Positions 22,882 through 31,877 of a DNA stretch of 64,000 nt are shown here, in pieces; positions within the stretch are counted from its first letter, which is position 1; every line of letters starts with the position of its first letter. Both the position numbers and the translations under genes were made by a program. The notes below the pieces were generated by a model. It had not been told where the DNA came from and did not search any database. It saw only the letters and a list, made by a program, of their open reading frames with translations. The DNA is taken from the NCBI GenBank assembly GCA_017514765.1, contig JAFWIU010000010.1, forward strand, positions 62,001 through 126,000, in the 5' to 3' direction. The stretch is from Candidatus Saccharimonadota bacterium. Lineage in GTDB: Bacteria; Patescibacteriota; Saccharimonadia; Saccharimonadales; Saccharimonadaceae.

Positions 22882-24162
22882 TCAGAACGGGTGGGCGAGG
22901 CCGAGACGGGAATTGGTGTCGGCAATGCGAATAAGTTCGTTATACTTTGCGATGCGTTCGCTGCGGGAGAGGGAGCCGGTTTTGATTTGGCCGGTGCCGA
23001 GACCGACGGCGAGGTGGGAAATTGTGACATCTTCGGTTTCACCGGAACGGTGTGACATAACAGTATTGAAACCAGCCCGTTTGGCGAGAAGAACAGCATC
23101 AATAGTCTCAGAGAGAGTACCGATTTGATTAGGCTTAATCAAAATAGCGTTGCCGCAATGTTCGGTGATGCCGCGCTCTAAGAGTTTAACGTTGGTAACG
23201 AAAAGGTCGTCGCCAACTAGCTGTACGCGGTCGCCGAGTCGTTTTGTTAAGATTTGCCAATTTGACCAATCACTTTCGGCGAGACCGTCTTCGATGGAAA
23301 CCACTGGGTAATTATCAACAATCCAAGTGTACCAGTTAATCATATCATCGGCTGATTTCCAGTCACCGTTGGTTTTGAGTACGTAGTGATCTTTGTCGTA
23401 AAACTCGGAAGCGGCAATATCCATCGCGATAGCAATATCCTCACCGAATCTGTATCCAGCCTTGCCAACTGCGTACTTGATACATTCTAGTGGTTCATTG
23501 TTGCCGTCACGCACGCGAGGAGCATAGCCACCTTCGTCGCCAACTGTGGTAGGATAATCACGCTCCTTCAGTACGTCCTTCAGGGCATGGAAGACTTCGG
23601 CACCCATCCGCACGGCGTCAGCAATATTACCACTCGAGCGAGGGATAATCATATATTCTTGGAAATCCGTAGCCCAGGCGGCATGTTCGCCACCGTTTAT
23701 GACGTTCATCATCGGCACAGGGATAGACATTTCATCTTCAGTGCCAGCGAGTTCGGCGACGTACTTATAAAATGGCATTTTGCGAGCACGAGCATTGGCT
23801 TTGGCATTAGCAAGTGAGACGGCAAGGATGGCGTTGGCGCCGAGACTAGATTTGTTGTCAGTGCCGTCGAGATCGAGCATGATTTGGTCAACATAGCGAG
23901 GCTCAGCGGAGTTACCGACGAGCACATCGGAGATTTTAGAATTGACGTTCCAGACGGCTTTCAATACACCTTTGCCGCCGAAGCGGGTTTTGTCCCCATC
24001 ACGTAACTCTAGGGCTTCACCGGAACCGGTTGAAGCACCGGATGGTACGATGGCACGTCCTATACCACCATTTGTCAATTGCACTTCAGCTTCTACGGTG
24101 GGATTACCTCTTGAGTCTAAAACTTGTCTTGCTTTGATACTATTTATAATATATTCATCCAT
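22882..24162 (-). CDS. eno: Enolase
   Basis: 426 residues from ATG 24162, placed by TATAAT six bases upstream and by homology (DEYIINSIKARQVLDSRGNPTVEAEV). Family motifs: VPSGASTGSGEALELRDGD, MMNVINGGEHA, SIEDGLAESDW, LVGDDLFVTN, LIKPNQIGTLSET and MSHRSGETED, with Mg ligands in place. It converts 2-phosphoglycerate to phosphoenolpyruvate. Converges on the gap operon; only three bases separate the two stops. Confidence 0.98.
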   Translation of the reverse strand: MDEYIINSIKARQVLDSRGNPTVEAEVQLTNGGIGRAIVPSGASTGSGEALELRDGDKTRFGGKGVLKAVWNVNSKISDVLVGNSAEPRYVDQIMLDLDGTDNKSSLGANAILAVSLANAKANARARKMPFYKYVAELAGTEDEMSIPVPMMNVINGGEHAAWATDFQEYMIIPRSSGNIADAVRMGAEVFHALKDVLKERDYPTTVGDEGGYAPRVRDGNNEPLECIKYAVGKAGYRFGEDIAIAMDIAASEFYDKDHYVLKTNGDWKSADDMINWYTWIVDNYPVVSIEDGLAESDWSNWQILTKRLGDRVQLVGDDLFVTNVKLLERGITEHCGNAILIKPNQIGTLSETIDAVLLAKRAGFNTVMSHRSGETEDVTISHLAVGLGTGQIKTGSLSRSERIAKYNELIRIADTNSRLGLAHPF

Positions 24163-24168
24163 GTCATA

Positions 24169-24174
24169 ATTATA
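24169..24174 (-). promoter_or_regulatory. -10 element of eno (leaderless type)
   Basis: TATAAT exactly six bases before the eno ATG on the minus strand. Confidence 0.65.
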
Positions 24175-24194
24175 TACCAATTTTAAAAAACTTG

Positions 24195-24203
24195 TGTTAA
24201 AAT
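24195..24203 (+). promoter_or_regulatory. Extended -10 promoter
   Basis: TGTTAAAAT upstream of the gene at 24239, with AAAAGGAG in the leader. Confidence 0.55.
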
Positions 24204-24238
24204 GCTAATAAGAGTCATTAATATAAAAGGAGTTATTT

Positions 24239-25603
24239 ATGAATAACAACCCAGGGGAAACCCCAAACCCCCTAAACGGTGGTTCAGTGAATAGTGCTGG
24301 ACCAAGTGTTCCCCCGCAGGCGAGTGCGGGAGTTCAGGCTGACGGAACGGTACCGCCAGCGCCAACTATTACACCCGTAGCATCGCTTGATCCTACAGGG
24401 AGGCCGATGGCACAGAAAATCGAAGCTCCTGCACCACCAGCCAAAAAACTCAACAAAGGTTTAATTGCTGGAATAATTATTGGCTGTGTGCTGTTAATTG
24501 GTGGAATAGTTGCCGCAGTGTTGCTCATGGCGAATGCGAATAAAGGCGACGCGGTGGCTGCTGCGATGCAAAAAATCATGAGCGGGGAAGCGCCTAAAAA
24601 TGTGGCGATTGACGGCACAATTAATATCCTACTAAACAATGAAGATACTCCAATCAAGCGGATTAATATTGATCTTGATTCCGACATTATGGTTGGTTCG
24701 ATGATTAATACTTCTTCGGCTGTATTGACTTTCACCGATCAGAACAACAAGGACTATTCAGTAAAAGTCAATGAGATTTATCCGGCCAACGATGATTTGT
24801 ATTTTGAGATTGAGGGCGCTAAAAACGCTATTAAAGAATCTGGTCTACTTAATATGATGAGTGGTGGCAGTACGGAAACTAAGTGCATTGGCGACAGTTC
24901 TGGCGATACCAAATGTGAGACACCTGTGGTGGTAGATTGCGGTGACGATGAAGACTGTCTGGAAGTCGAAACCACAGCCGAGTTAGACGAGGTTAGCTCA
25001 CTGATCAATAACGCCTTGATTACTATCGTGGAGTCAATTGATGGGGTGTATCTCAAGATTTCAGCTGAGGAGTTGAATCTACTCAAAGAGCAATCCCTCA
25101 ATAATAATAGTGAGATTAGCTGTATTACCGATTTAGTAAGTTCACTCAACAAAAATTCTATTAGCACAATTCAGCTCTACAATAAGCATCCATTTATCGC
25201 TTCGACTAGCGAAAAGATCCCGATTGCTAGCAAACAAAATCCGATTTATCAAATCTGGGTTGATGATGAGAGTTTCGCGGATTATGTTAATGATATGAAA
25301 GATACCGAGGTTGCTAGATCGTTGTATTCCTGTATGGATTGGGATGATAACGCCACCATCACGAAGGACGATGTAGCCAAGATTACGCGTCAAATGCCAA
25401 ACATTTACGCCGAAGTAAACAATGAAAACAACTTTACACGTTTATATCTGGAGTCAGATATCAACGATGGCACTGCAACGGCTACGATTGATCTTGGTTT
25501 CAGTTATCCGACCAATATCAACGTTTCTGAGCCGGTCGAATATAAGGATTTTTCCGAGTTTATTCAGACCTTAATGACTACAATGTACTCTATAGAAGAT
25601 TAG
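24239..25603 (+). CDS. Membrane-anchored protein with large external domain
   Basis: 454 residues, family not recognised. A Pro/Ala/Gly-rich cytoplasmic tail (about 1-75) precedes one membrane segment at about 75-96 (GLIAGIIIGCVLLIGGIVAAVLLM). An external domain of about 350 residues follows, with mixed alpha/beta character and a cluster of Cys at about 220-241 (TKCIGDSSGDTKC, VVDCGDDEDC) that could form disulfides. Pro-rich tail, single span and exported domain recur in CPR genomes with unknown function. Its own promoter and AAAAGGAG site are present. Confidence 0.7.
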   Translation: MNNNPGETPNPLNGGSVNSAGPSVPPQASAGVQADGTVPPAPTITPVASLDPTGRPMAQKIEAPAPPAKKLNKGLIAGIIIGCVLLIGGIVAAVLLMANANKGDAVAAAMQKIMSGEAPKNVAIDGTINILLNNEDTPIKRINIDLDSDIMVGSMINTSSAVLTFTDQNNKDYSVKVNEIYPANDDLYFEIEGAKNAIKESGLLNMMSGGSTETKCIGDSSGDTKCETPVVVDCGDDEDCLEVETTAELDEVSSLINNALITIVESIDGVYLKISAEELNLLKEQSLNNNSEISCITDLVSSLNKNSISTIQLYNKHPFIASTSEKIPIASKQNPIYQIWVDDESFADYVNDMKDTEVARSLYSCMDWDDNATITKDDVAKITRQMPNIYAEVNNENNFTRLYLESDINDGTATATIDLGFSYPTNINVSEPVEYKDFSEFIQTLMTTMYSIED

Positions 25604-25634
25604 ATACGCCGATTGTGGTACTAAAGTACTAGTA

Positions 25635-25663
25635 TTGACAATTATCCATAAGTGTGATATAAT
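25635..25663 (+). promoter_or_regulatory. Full consensus leaderless promoter of uvrC
   Basis: TTGACA (25635-25640), 17 bases ending in TGA, TATAAT (25658-25663), then exactly six bases to ATG 25670. It is the clearest example of the leaderless arrangement. Confidence 0.88.
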
Positions 25664-25669
25664 ATAGAG

Positions 25670-26947
25670 ATGAACGAAGCGTTGAAACAAAAACTAAGTA
25701 AACTCCCGGTGGCTCCGGGGGTTTATTTTCATAAAAATGCCGCTGGAGAGATTATTTACGTAGGGAAGGCGGCGGTACTAAAAAACCGGGTGCGGCAGTA
25801 TTTTCAAAATTCACGGAAAGATGCAAAAACCGAAGCCTTAGTGGCCGAAATTGATGATACGGATTGGATTACAGTAGACACCGAGATGGATGCCTTGTTC
25901 TTGGAATCCGAAATGATTAAGCGTTACATGCCGAAATGGAATATTCTACTACGTGACGACAAGACTGTATCATACGTACGTGTCTCAATGGGGGATGAGG
26001 TGCCCTACGTGTCATTTACACGCACACCGATGGATGATAAAGCGGTATATGTCGGGCCATTTTATGGTAAAACCGCCGTCGAAAAAGCGTTACGGATATT
26101 GCGTCGAGTATTCCCATATTACACCAAGCCATATTCGGGACATAAAACTTTAGATACGGACTTAGGTCTCACACCTGGCATCGAAATCGGTAAATGTACG
26201 CCGCGTGATTATAAACGCAATTTGCGTAAATTAATTCGTTATCTGGAAGGCGATCGAGAAAAACTAATTCGAGACTTAGAAAAGACTATGCAGGATGAAG
26301 CCAAGAAGGGGAATTATGAATTGGCGGCAGAAGCAAGAGATCAGCTATTTGGTCTGAAGGAATTAAAAAAGAAAATTGTATTTTCGGACAAAGAGTTTCT
26401 GGATATTTCTTCCGATCAGGCTTTGAAACAATTGCAGGATTTATTGGGTTTGGCTGAGCCACCGCGTCGAATCGAAGGGTACGATATCTCACATCAGTCG
26501 GGCGAGAATACGGTGGGAAGTATGGTAGTATTTATCAACGGCACTGCAGCGCGAGATGAATACCGTAAGTTCAAAATCCGCACTTCGCGTAACGACGACC
26601 TGAAAAGTATGAAGGAAATGATTTCACGCAGGCTGAAGCATAAAGAGTGGAATTTCCCGGATTTAATTATCTTAGATGGTGGCATGACACAAGTGAATGC
26701 TATATTGCCACTAGTAGAGCCGCATAATATTCCGGTGATTGGACGCGACAAGTCGGGCGATCATACGCGCAATGCGAAGATTAAGCTAGTAATTCCAAAG
26801 ACCCCAAATCTCGACCAACATCTGGAATGTCTGGAATTACAAAAGAGCTCCCATATTGCGCGCTTGGTCGCCCGGATTGATGAGGAGGCGCATCGGTTTG
26901 CAATTACGTACCATTCTTTACTCAAAAGAAAAAGTATGCTAAAATAG
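25670..26947 (+). CDS. uvrC: UvrC excinuclease subunit, short form
   Basis: 425 residues against about 600 usually. The GIY-YIG nuclease domain (GVYFHKNAAGEIIYVGKA at about 18-35) makes the 3' cut. A UVR motif for UvrB contact lies at about 205-240. The RNase H-like 5' nuclease domain keeps its acid/His residues: GYDISHQSG, LDGGMTQVNA and EEAHRFAITYHS. The protein stops about ten residues after this point, so the C-terminal helix-hairpin-helix DNA-binding domain is missing. No frameshift or remnant is visible downstream, because secG starts 20 bases later. uvrB is at 56617. Confidence 0.93.
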   Translation: MNEALKQKLSKLPVAPGVYFHKNAAGEIIYVGKAAVLKNRVRQYFQNSRKDAKTEALVAEIDDTDWITVDTEMDALFLESEMIKRYMPKWNILLRDDKTVSYVRVSMGDEVPYVSFTRTPMDDKAVYVGPFYGKTAVEKALRILRRVFPYYTKPYSGHKTLDTDLGLTPGIEIGKCTPRDYKRNLRKLIRYLEGDREKLIRDLEKTMQDEAKKGNYELAAEARDQLFGLKELKKKIVFSDKEFLDISSDQALKQLQDLLGLAEPPRRIEGYDISHQSGENTVGSMVVFINGTAARDEYRKFKIRTSRNDDLKSMKEMISRRLKHKEWNFPDLIILDGGMTQVNAILPLVEPHNIPVIGRDKSGDHTRNAKIKLVIPKTPNLDQHLECLELQKSSHIARLVARIDEEAHRFAITYHSLLKRKSMLK

Positions 26948-26966
26948 ACGCATAGAGGAGATATAT

Positions 26967-27194
26967 ATGCAGATTGGTAATTTCTTGGAAGTAGTAATAT
27001 TTATCTCGGCGTTTTTGTCGATTGTGATGATTTTGTTGCAGACGCGTGGTGCATCGCTCGGAGCAGGTTTGGGCGGCTCTGGTGAATTGTATACCAAGCG
27101 ACGTGGTCTAGAGAAGTCTATGTTTGTCACGACAATTGTGTTTGTGGTAATTTTCGTTTCATCAATTATAGGAATACTATTAATACCGGCATAA
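26967..27194 (+). CDS. secG: Preprotein translocase subunit SecG
   Basis: 75 residues with two membrane segments (about 5-23 and 51-72) around the typical SecG loop (LLQTRGASLGAGLGGSGELY). It assists SecYE in export. AGAGGAG precedes the ATG. Followed after one base by a solute-binding protein gene. Confidence 0.93.
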   Translation: MQIGNFLEVVIFISAFLSIVMILLQTRGASLGAGLGGSGELYTKRRGLEKSMFVTTIVFVVIFVSSIIGILLIPA

Positions 27195-27195
27195 T

Positions 27196-28932
27196 ATGGG
27201 TAATACATTTAAAAAGCGTGGGCAAAAGTTTGTAAGGAAGTTTTCTCGTGTTACTGCTAAGGCAAGCGAGGAAGGTAAAGAACACATCAAGGAAAATTTC
27301 TTTGGACGCCTGCAAAACGTAGGGAACATTAAACTGTTGATTTTGGAGTGGTCTTTATTAATCGTGGCGTTGGTATTGCTGGCCGTCGCGCAGGCATTTT
27401 GGTTCGCAGATTCATATTCTGAGAATGTATTTTCAAACGGTGGAAGCTATATCGAAGCGACACTGGGTGACGTAAACTCTATGAATCCGCTTTTCGCCAC
27501 CACAGATAGCGAGAAAGTGCTGAGTCGACTAATGTTTGGGACACTGGTGACAATTGATTATTCTGGACATCCAAATGTCGGACTAGCTAGTTCGGTGACG
27601 CCCAGTGAAGATGGTAAGACGTGGACAGTTAAACTGCGTGATGGTCTAACTTGGTCTGATGGTGAGCCAATCACCAACGACGACGTAATATATACCGTCG
27701 AGCTGATTCGTAACCCACGCGTGGATTCGGTATATGATACTAATCTTGCAAATGTGAAAGTATCCGTAAATGAAAACGGCGAGATTGTTTTCGATCTGCC
27801 ATCGGCTTATGCAGATTTCATTTCGGCGTTGAATATTCCAATTCTACCAAAGCATATCTTGGCAGAAAGTGATCCAGAAACTCTGATCGAGAATACTTTT
27901 TCGACCGCGCCAGTAACTTCGGGAGCATTTACCTTCAATGCCCAGCAAACCACTTCGAGAACGGATGAAACGGTGGTCTATTTATCGGCTAATCCGGATT
28001 ACTATAAGGGCGGGCCGTTATTGAATAGTTTTGCAATTCATACCTATGATGATAAAGAAGCGATTATTTCGGCTTTGAACGCCGGCACGGTGACAGCTAC
28101 AGCTGAATTGACAGAGGCCGATCGTGATTCGGTTAACACGGGACAATTCTTAGAAAAGAACTCTAGCTTAAGCTCTGGCACCTTCATCTTTTTCAATACA
28201 AAAAACTCTGCCGTTAAAGATGTCGCCATGCGTTCAGCCATAAGACAAGGACTCGACATCGCAAAGCTACGTGAGTTGGCTCCGGACACCGTAGCATTAA
28301 ACTATCCAATCTTGACTTCACAAATAAAGCTCTCAAAATATCCAGAGATTCCGGGCTATGATTTCGATGCTGCAAAGGCGAAAATCGCCGAACTGATGGG
28401 CGAAGAACCAATCCCGCTAAGCATCGCAACGGTGAATTCAAGTTTCTTGCCGGCAGTTGCTAATGAGTTAGGTGAAGAGTTGAAAAATTTAGGGTTCAAT
28501 GTTAACGTGTCGGTTTATGAAGAAGACCAAGAATTCATGACTAATATTATTTCGATGCGAGGTTATGATATCCTGGTGTACGAGGTTGAGCTGGGTTCAG
28601 ATCCAGACCTCTTGCCATACTATCATTCTTCGCAGGCATCAAGCAAGGGACTGAATCTATCAAACTATCGCAGTGCATTGGTAGACGATCTGTTGCTCGG
28701 TGCGCGCGATACTCTAGATGAAGAATTACGAGTGAAAAAATACGAAACCTTTCTAGAGTACTGGGTCTCAGATGTCCCCGCGATTGGGTTATATCAACCG
28801 AATTTGACTTATTATTATAATAGAAACACCCAGACGTTTAGCAATGACACCAAGTTAGTGACGGCGTTAGATAGGTTTTCCGATGTAACAGATTGGGCGG
28901 TCGTCAAAGTGACCAAGAATAAAACACCATAA
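27196..28932 (+). CDS. Family 5 solute-binding protein (oligopeptide type), membrane-anchored
   Basis: 578 residues. A basic N-terminal stretch and one membrane segment at about 52-72 replace the usual lipoprotein signal; no lipobox is seen. The SBP_bac_5 domain follows: VNSMNPLFATTDSEKVLSRLMFGTLV, WTVKLRDGLTWSDGEPITNDDV, and the C-terminal EVELGSDPDLLPYYHSSQ block. The family binds peptides or similar solutes for an ABC importer; no permease or ATPase partner is nearby. It lies one base after secG, so is probably co-transcribed. Confidence 0.9.
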   Translation: MGNTFKKRGQKFVRKFSRVTAKASEEGKEHIKENFFGRLQNVGNIKLLILEWSLLIVALVLLAVAQAFWFADSYSENVFSNGGSYIEATLGDVNSMNPLFATTDSEKVLSRLMFGTLVTIDYSGHPNVGLASSVTPSEDGKTWTVKLRDGLTWSDGEPITNDDVIYTVELIRNPRVDSVYDTNLANVKVSVNENGEIVFDLPSAYADFISALNIPILPKHILAESDPETLIENTFSTAPVTSGAFTFNAQQTTSRTDETVVYLSANPDYYKGGPLLNSFAIHTYDDKEAIISALNAGTVTATAELTEADRDSVNTGQFLEKNSSLSSGTFIFFNTKNSAVKDVAMRSAIRQGLDIAKLRELAPDTVALNYPILTSQIKLSKYPEIPGYDFDAAKAKIAELMGEEPIPLSIATVNSSFLPAVANELGEELKNLGFNVNVSVYEEDQEFMTNIISMRGYDILVYEVELGSDPDLLPYYHSSQASSKGLNLSNYRSALVDDLLLGARDTLDEELRVKKYETFLEYWVSDVPAIGLYQPNLTYYYNRNTQTFSNDTKLVTALDRFSDVTDWAVVKVTKNKTP

Positions 28933-28944
28933 AAGCAGATTTTA

Positions 28945-28953
28945 TGATATAAT
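28945..28953 (+). promoter_or_regulatory. Extended -10 promoter of tRNA-Leu(GAG)
   Basis: TGATATAAT ends eight bases before the first base of the tRNA, the same spacing as for tRNA-Leu(TAG). Confidence 0.75.
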
Positions 28954-28961
28954 GGGTATAT

Positions 28962-29052
28962 GCGCGCGTGGTGGAATTGGTAGACACGCTACCTTGAGGT
29001 GGTAGTGGCCACAATCACGGCTGTGCTGGTTCAAGTCCAGTCGCGCGCACCA
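28962..29052 (+). tRNA. tRNA-Leu (anticodon GAG)
   Basis: A class II tRNA with acceptor GCGCGCG/CGCGCGC, anticodon stem CTACC/GGTAG, loop TTGAGGT (anticodon GAG at 28996-28998), a long variable arm, GGTTCAAGTCC and an encoded CCA. Confidence 0.97.
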
Positions 29053-29068
29053 CATAAAATGAAATGTA

Positions 29069-29077
29069 TGATATAAT
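29069..29077 (+). promoter_or_regulatory. Extended -10 promoter
   Basis: TGATATAAT about 30 bases before ATG 29108, with GGAGGAG in the leader. Confidence 0.72.
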
Positions 29078-29107
29078 AATAGTTATTGTTAACAAGTGGA
29101 GGAGTTA

Positions 29108-30154
29108 ATGGATAGAAAACTATTTTTCGGAAAGCTGGTACTATGTCTAGTGGCTGTGATGATGGTCGGGCTAATGTTGCCACCCAGCGTAGGTGCGGAA
29201 GGTGAGCAAAATACAGATGATAACGCCAGCCAGGAAGCTACAGACGAAAATACCAGCCAGAACAAAGGTGGTACCAGTATCAGCCTGATGCCGGTGAGCA
29301 AAGTCCTACAAATAGCTCCGAATTCTGAATACGAAGACGTTTTGACAGTCAATAATGACGGTGATGATGAAATCGAGATTGAGGTGTTTGCGGCACCATA
29401 TGCCTACGTGTATTCTGAAGACGAACAAACTTACAAGCTAGGCTTTAATACGGAAACTAACTTTACCCAGATTGTTCGTTGGGTAACATTTAAGAAAGCC
29501 GACGGTGGATGGGACAAAAAGGCACAGTACAAAATCCCCGCCCGTGAAAGTTTAGCGGTGAAATATAAGATTACTACCCCGAATAAGATTCCGGAAGGTG
29601 GTCAATACGCTGTGATTTTTGCTCACACCTTAACTGGTGTGGTGTCCGCGAGCGGGATTCGAACTGAGGCCAGTCCTGGTATGGTATTATTTGGTCGTTC
29701 GGCCGAAGGTGATATCAAAACTGTCGCCCAAATTTCAGATATGAGTGCGCAATATGGCATACACGGTGATGATACCCAGAACAATTATTTCTATGGCTCA
29801 GCCAAAGTCAAAAATGATGGTAATATCGATTTCAATGCTAACGGCAAATTAAAGGTAGAGCCGATCATAGGATTCGGCGGTTATGAAACACCAGAGAGTC
29901 GTGGTAGGGTTTCGGTGATTCCAGAGTCTGAGCTTGAAGTGACTGATAGATGGGATGAATCACCCGTGTTTGGTTTGTATAAGGTGACTTGGACGGTGAA
30001 AGCAGGTGAGGAAACCGAAACGATTGAAACATTGATCTTCGTAAACCCAATTGTTGCAATAATTGTGATAATAATAGTCTTGACAATTATAACCATATGG
30101 ACTATAATGATAGTCAGGAAACGTAAAGACCGTCGTTCTAGATTGGCAGTCTAG
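29108..30154 (+). CDS. Secreted, C-terminally anchored surface protein
   Basis: 348 residues from ATG 29108, which follows GGAGGAG. Signal peptide at about 1-30 (ending PPSVGAEG), an acidic Gln/Asn/Thr stretch, then beta-sandwich-like sequence (about 50-300) opening SLMPVSKVLQIAPNSEYEDVLTVNNDGDDEIEIEV, which resembles the start of DUF916/WxL-interacting-type domains. It ends with a long hydrophobic segment at about 309-335 and a KRKDRRSR tail that keeps it in the membrane. Function unknown. The next surface gene may belong to the same set. Confidence 0.7.
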   Translation: MDRKLFFGKLVLCLVAVMMVGLMLPPSVGAEGEQNTDDNASQEATDENTSQNKGGTSISLMPVSKVLQIAPNSEYEDVLTVNNDGDDEIEIEVFAAPYAYVYSEDEQTYKLGFNTETNFTQIVRWVTFKKADGGWDKKAQYKIPARESLAVKYKITTPNKIPEGGQYAVIFAHTLTGVVSASGIRTEASPGMVLFGRSAEGDIKTVAQISDMSAQYGIHGDDTQNNYFYGSAKVKNDGNIDFNANGKLKVEPIIGFGGYETPESRGRVSVIPESELEVTDRWDESPVFGLYKVTWTVKAGEETETIETLIFVNPIVAIIVIIIVLTIITIWTIMIVRKRKDRRSRLAV

Positions 30155-30229
30155 AGACGGTGACCGTTGCGAGCGGTTAAACCTTTACAAAACCAAAACA
30201 AATATTAAACATAAACAAGAGTGTAGAGT

Positions 30230-31159
30230 ATGAAAAAGACACAAAAAAGAATTATCGGTCTTTTCGGGCTTGTTCTCGTTGTCGCAATGACTATTTTTGC
30301 GGCATTTTTGCCGAGTCCGGAAGTGTCCGCAGTATCAGCTCTGACTGACCACATCACTGTGGTAGTCGTAAATGAGGAACAACCACCCTCAGCGAGCATA
30401 AATAGTCCAAATTCTGGCGAAAGATTTTTGACCCCAGATCAGACTATTGAGATTGGCTACACTAATCTCAAACAATACAAATTAATTGTCACCTATACCG
30501 ACGAGGAAGGCGTAGAAACAACGGAAACGGTGGCAGAGAATACCAACCCTGATCCGGTAGGGCCAGACTATTATGATTTTAGGTCGATAGCAGAACGGTT
30601 TGGTTATGGTAAATATGTATTTAAATTGGAAGCGGTAGGCGATGATGATTCGGCGATTGATGATACGGTGGAGTTTGAATATATAGCGATTGAGGCGGAC
30701 GTAACAAAGGATGAGGAAACGGGTGGAACATATGTGGATTTGGATTTTGATCAAGACCAGGAAAGTTTAACGGAAGATTTGAAGATTGATCAAGTAATAT
30801 TGACGATTTATGATAAAGATGGCAATGAAATCACTACCATCTCGCCAATTGTGGTAAAACCACCAGTGGGTCGCGTTGAGATTCCATTTGATGATGAGCC
30901 AGCTGGTGAATACATCATCGTGGCGCAACCTTATAATTCGGCGGGGGAAGCTTTGTTTGACACGGTGATTATGAAAGTGACATATGACGGGAAAGAAATT
31001 GTAGTGCCTTCAACAGCTGATACGGGTGGTTTATTTAAGAATTTAAATATTTCTAAGGCGGATTATTTAATAACTGGAGTTGGATTCTTCCTGGTAGTAG
31101 GAATTAGCGGTATGATCTTTATCAATAAACGAGGGAAGACTAGTAGGCGACGTAAATAA
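30230..31159 (+). CDS. Secreted, C-terminally anchored surface protein
   Basis: 309 residues. Signal peptide at about 1-34 (ending PEVSAVSA), two or three Ig-like beta domains (about 45-255) with acidic residues, then VPSTADTGG, a membrane segment at about 275-297 and a KRGKTSRRRK tail. The PSTADTGG plus span plus basic tail resembles a sortase signal, but this is not a canonical LPxTG. No close promoter was recognised. It may be read from the upstream gene; a CCGTC-type hairpin overlaps the end of that gene but lacks a T run. Confidence 0.68.
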   Translation: MKKTQKRIIGLFGLVLVVAMTIFAAFLPSPEVSAVSALTDHITVVVVNEEQPPSASINSPNSGERFLTPDQTIEIGYTNLKQYKLIVTYTDEEGVETTETVAENTNPDPVGPDYYDFRSIAERFGYGKYVFKLEAVGDDDSAIDDTVEFEYIAIEADVTKDEETGGTYVDLDFDQDQESLTEDLKIDQVILTIYDKDGNEITTISPIVVKPPVGRVEIPFDDEPAGEYIIVAQPYNSAGEALFDTVIMKVTYDGKEIVVPSTADTGGLFKNLNISKADYLITGVGFFLVVGISGMIFINKRGKTSRRRK

Positions 31160-31176
31160 TCTTAAAACTCTGCACA

Positions 31177-31218
31177 AAAAATCGGTCACCCATATAACTG
31201 CGAGGGGTGACCGATTTT
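31177..31218. terminator. Bidirectional terminator
   Basis: AAAATCGGTCACC and GGTGACCGATTTT form a strong stem between the surface-protein gene and the end of tsf. Confidence 0.9.
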
Positions 31219-31219
31219 A

Positions 31220-31810
31220 TTACTCTGTGACGCCTAATTCGATACGCTTGAATTGGCGGACAGTAATATTTTCACCGGTCTTGGCGATAGCTTCCTTGAT
31301 AAATTGCTCGACGGTCTTAGAATCGTCTAGGATGTAGGGTTGGTTCATCAAAACTTTTTCAGAAAAGGCTTTCTTAACTTGGCCTTCGAGGATTTTTTCC
31401 TTCATATTCTCAGGGCCTTTGAAGTTGGCTTCGAGCTCTTTAATCTTGGCCTTGCGGTCAGCCTCTGGGATATCAGCCTCTGAAACGTAAAGTGGATTCA
31501 TGGATGCGATTTGCATGGCGATTTGATGAGCCAAGGTCTTGAATTCTTCAGTCTTGGCGACAAACGAAGTCTCACAGTTGACTTCAACAATAGCACCAAG
31601 GCGACCATCGTGGATGTAAGACTCCACTAAACCTTCACGCGTCTCGCGATCGCCGCGTTTTTCGGCCTTAGTGAGACCTTTTTTGCGCATTGCTTCGAGA
31701 GCCTTGTCGAAATCACCCTTAGCTTCCACGAGTGCTTTCTTAGCATCGGTGAGTCCGGCGCCAGAGAGCTCTTTTAATTTCTTAATTAGTTCGACTGTTA
31801 TTTCAGCCAT
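31220..31810 (-). CDS. tsf: Elongation factor Ts, short form
   Basis: 196 residues. The N-terminal UBA-like domain with ELIKKLKELSGAGLTDAKKALVEAKGDFDKALE is canonical, as is GRLGAIVEVNCETSFVAKTEEFK, which contacts EF-Tu. It lacks one of the two core subdomains of the long E. coli form, matching the known short type. It exchanges nucleotide on EF-Tu. A GGAGGC-type site precedes the ATG. Downstream of rpsB in the usual order. Confidence 0.96.
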   Translation of the reverse strand: MAEITVELIKKLKELSGAGLTDAKKALVEAKGDFDKALEAMRKKGLTKAEKRGDRETREGLVESYIHDGRLGAIVEVNCETSFVAKTEEFKTLAHQIAMQIASMNPLYVSEADIPEADRKAKIKELEANFKGPENMKEKILEGQVKKAFSEKVLMNQPYILDDSKTVEQFIKEAIAKTGENITVRQFKRIELGVTE

Positions 31811-31877
31811 TTTTGCCTCCTTATTTTATAAATAGTTAGTGTAAATTTGTGTAGTAAACGATGCTTATTCACGGTGA

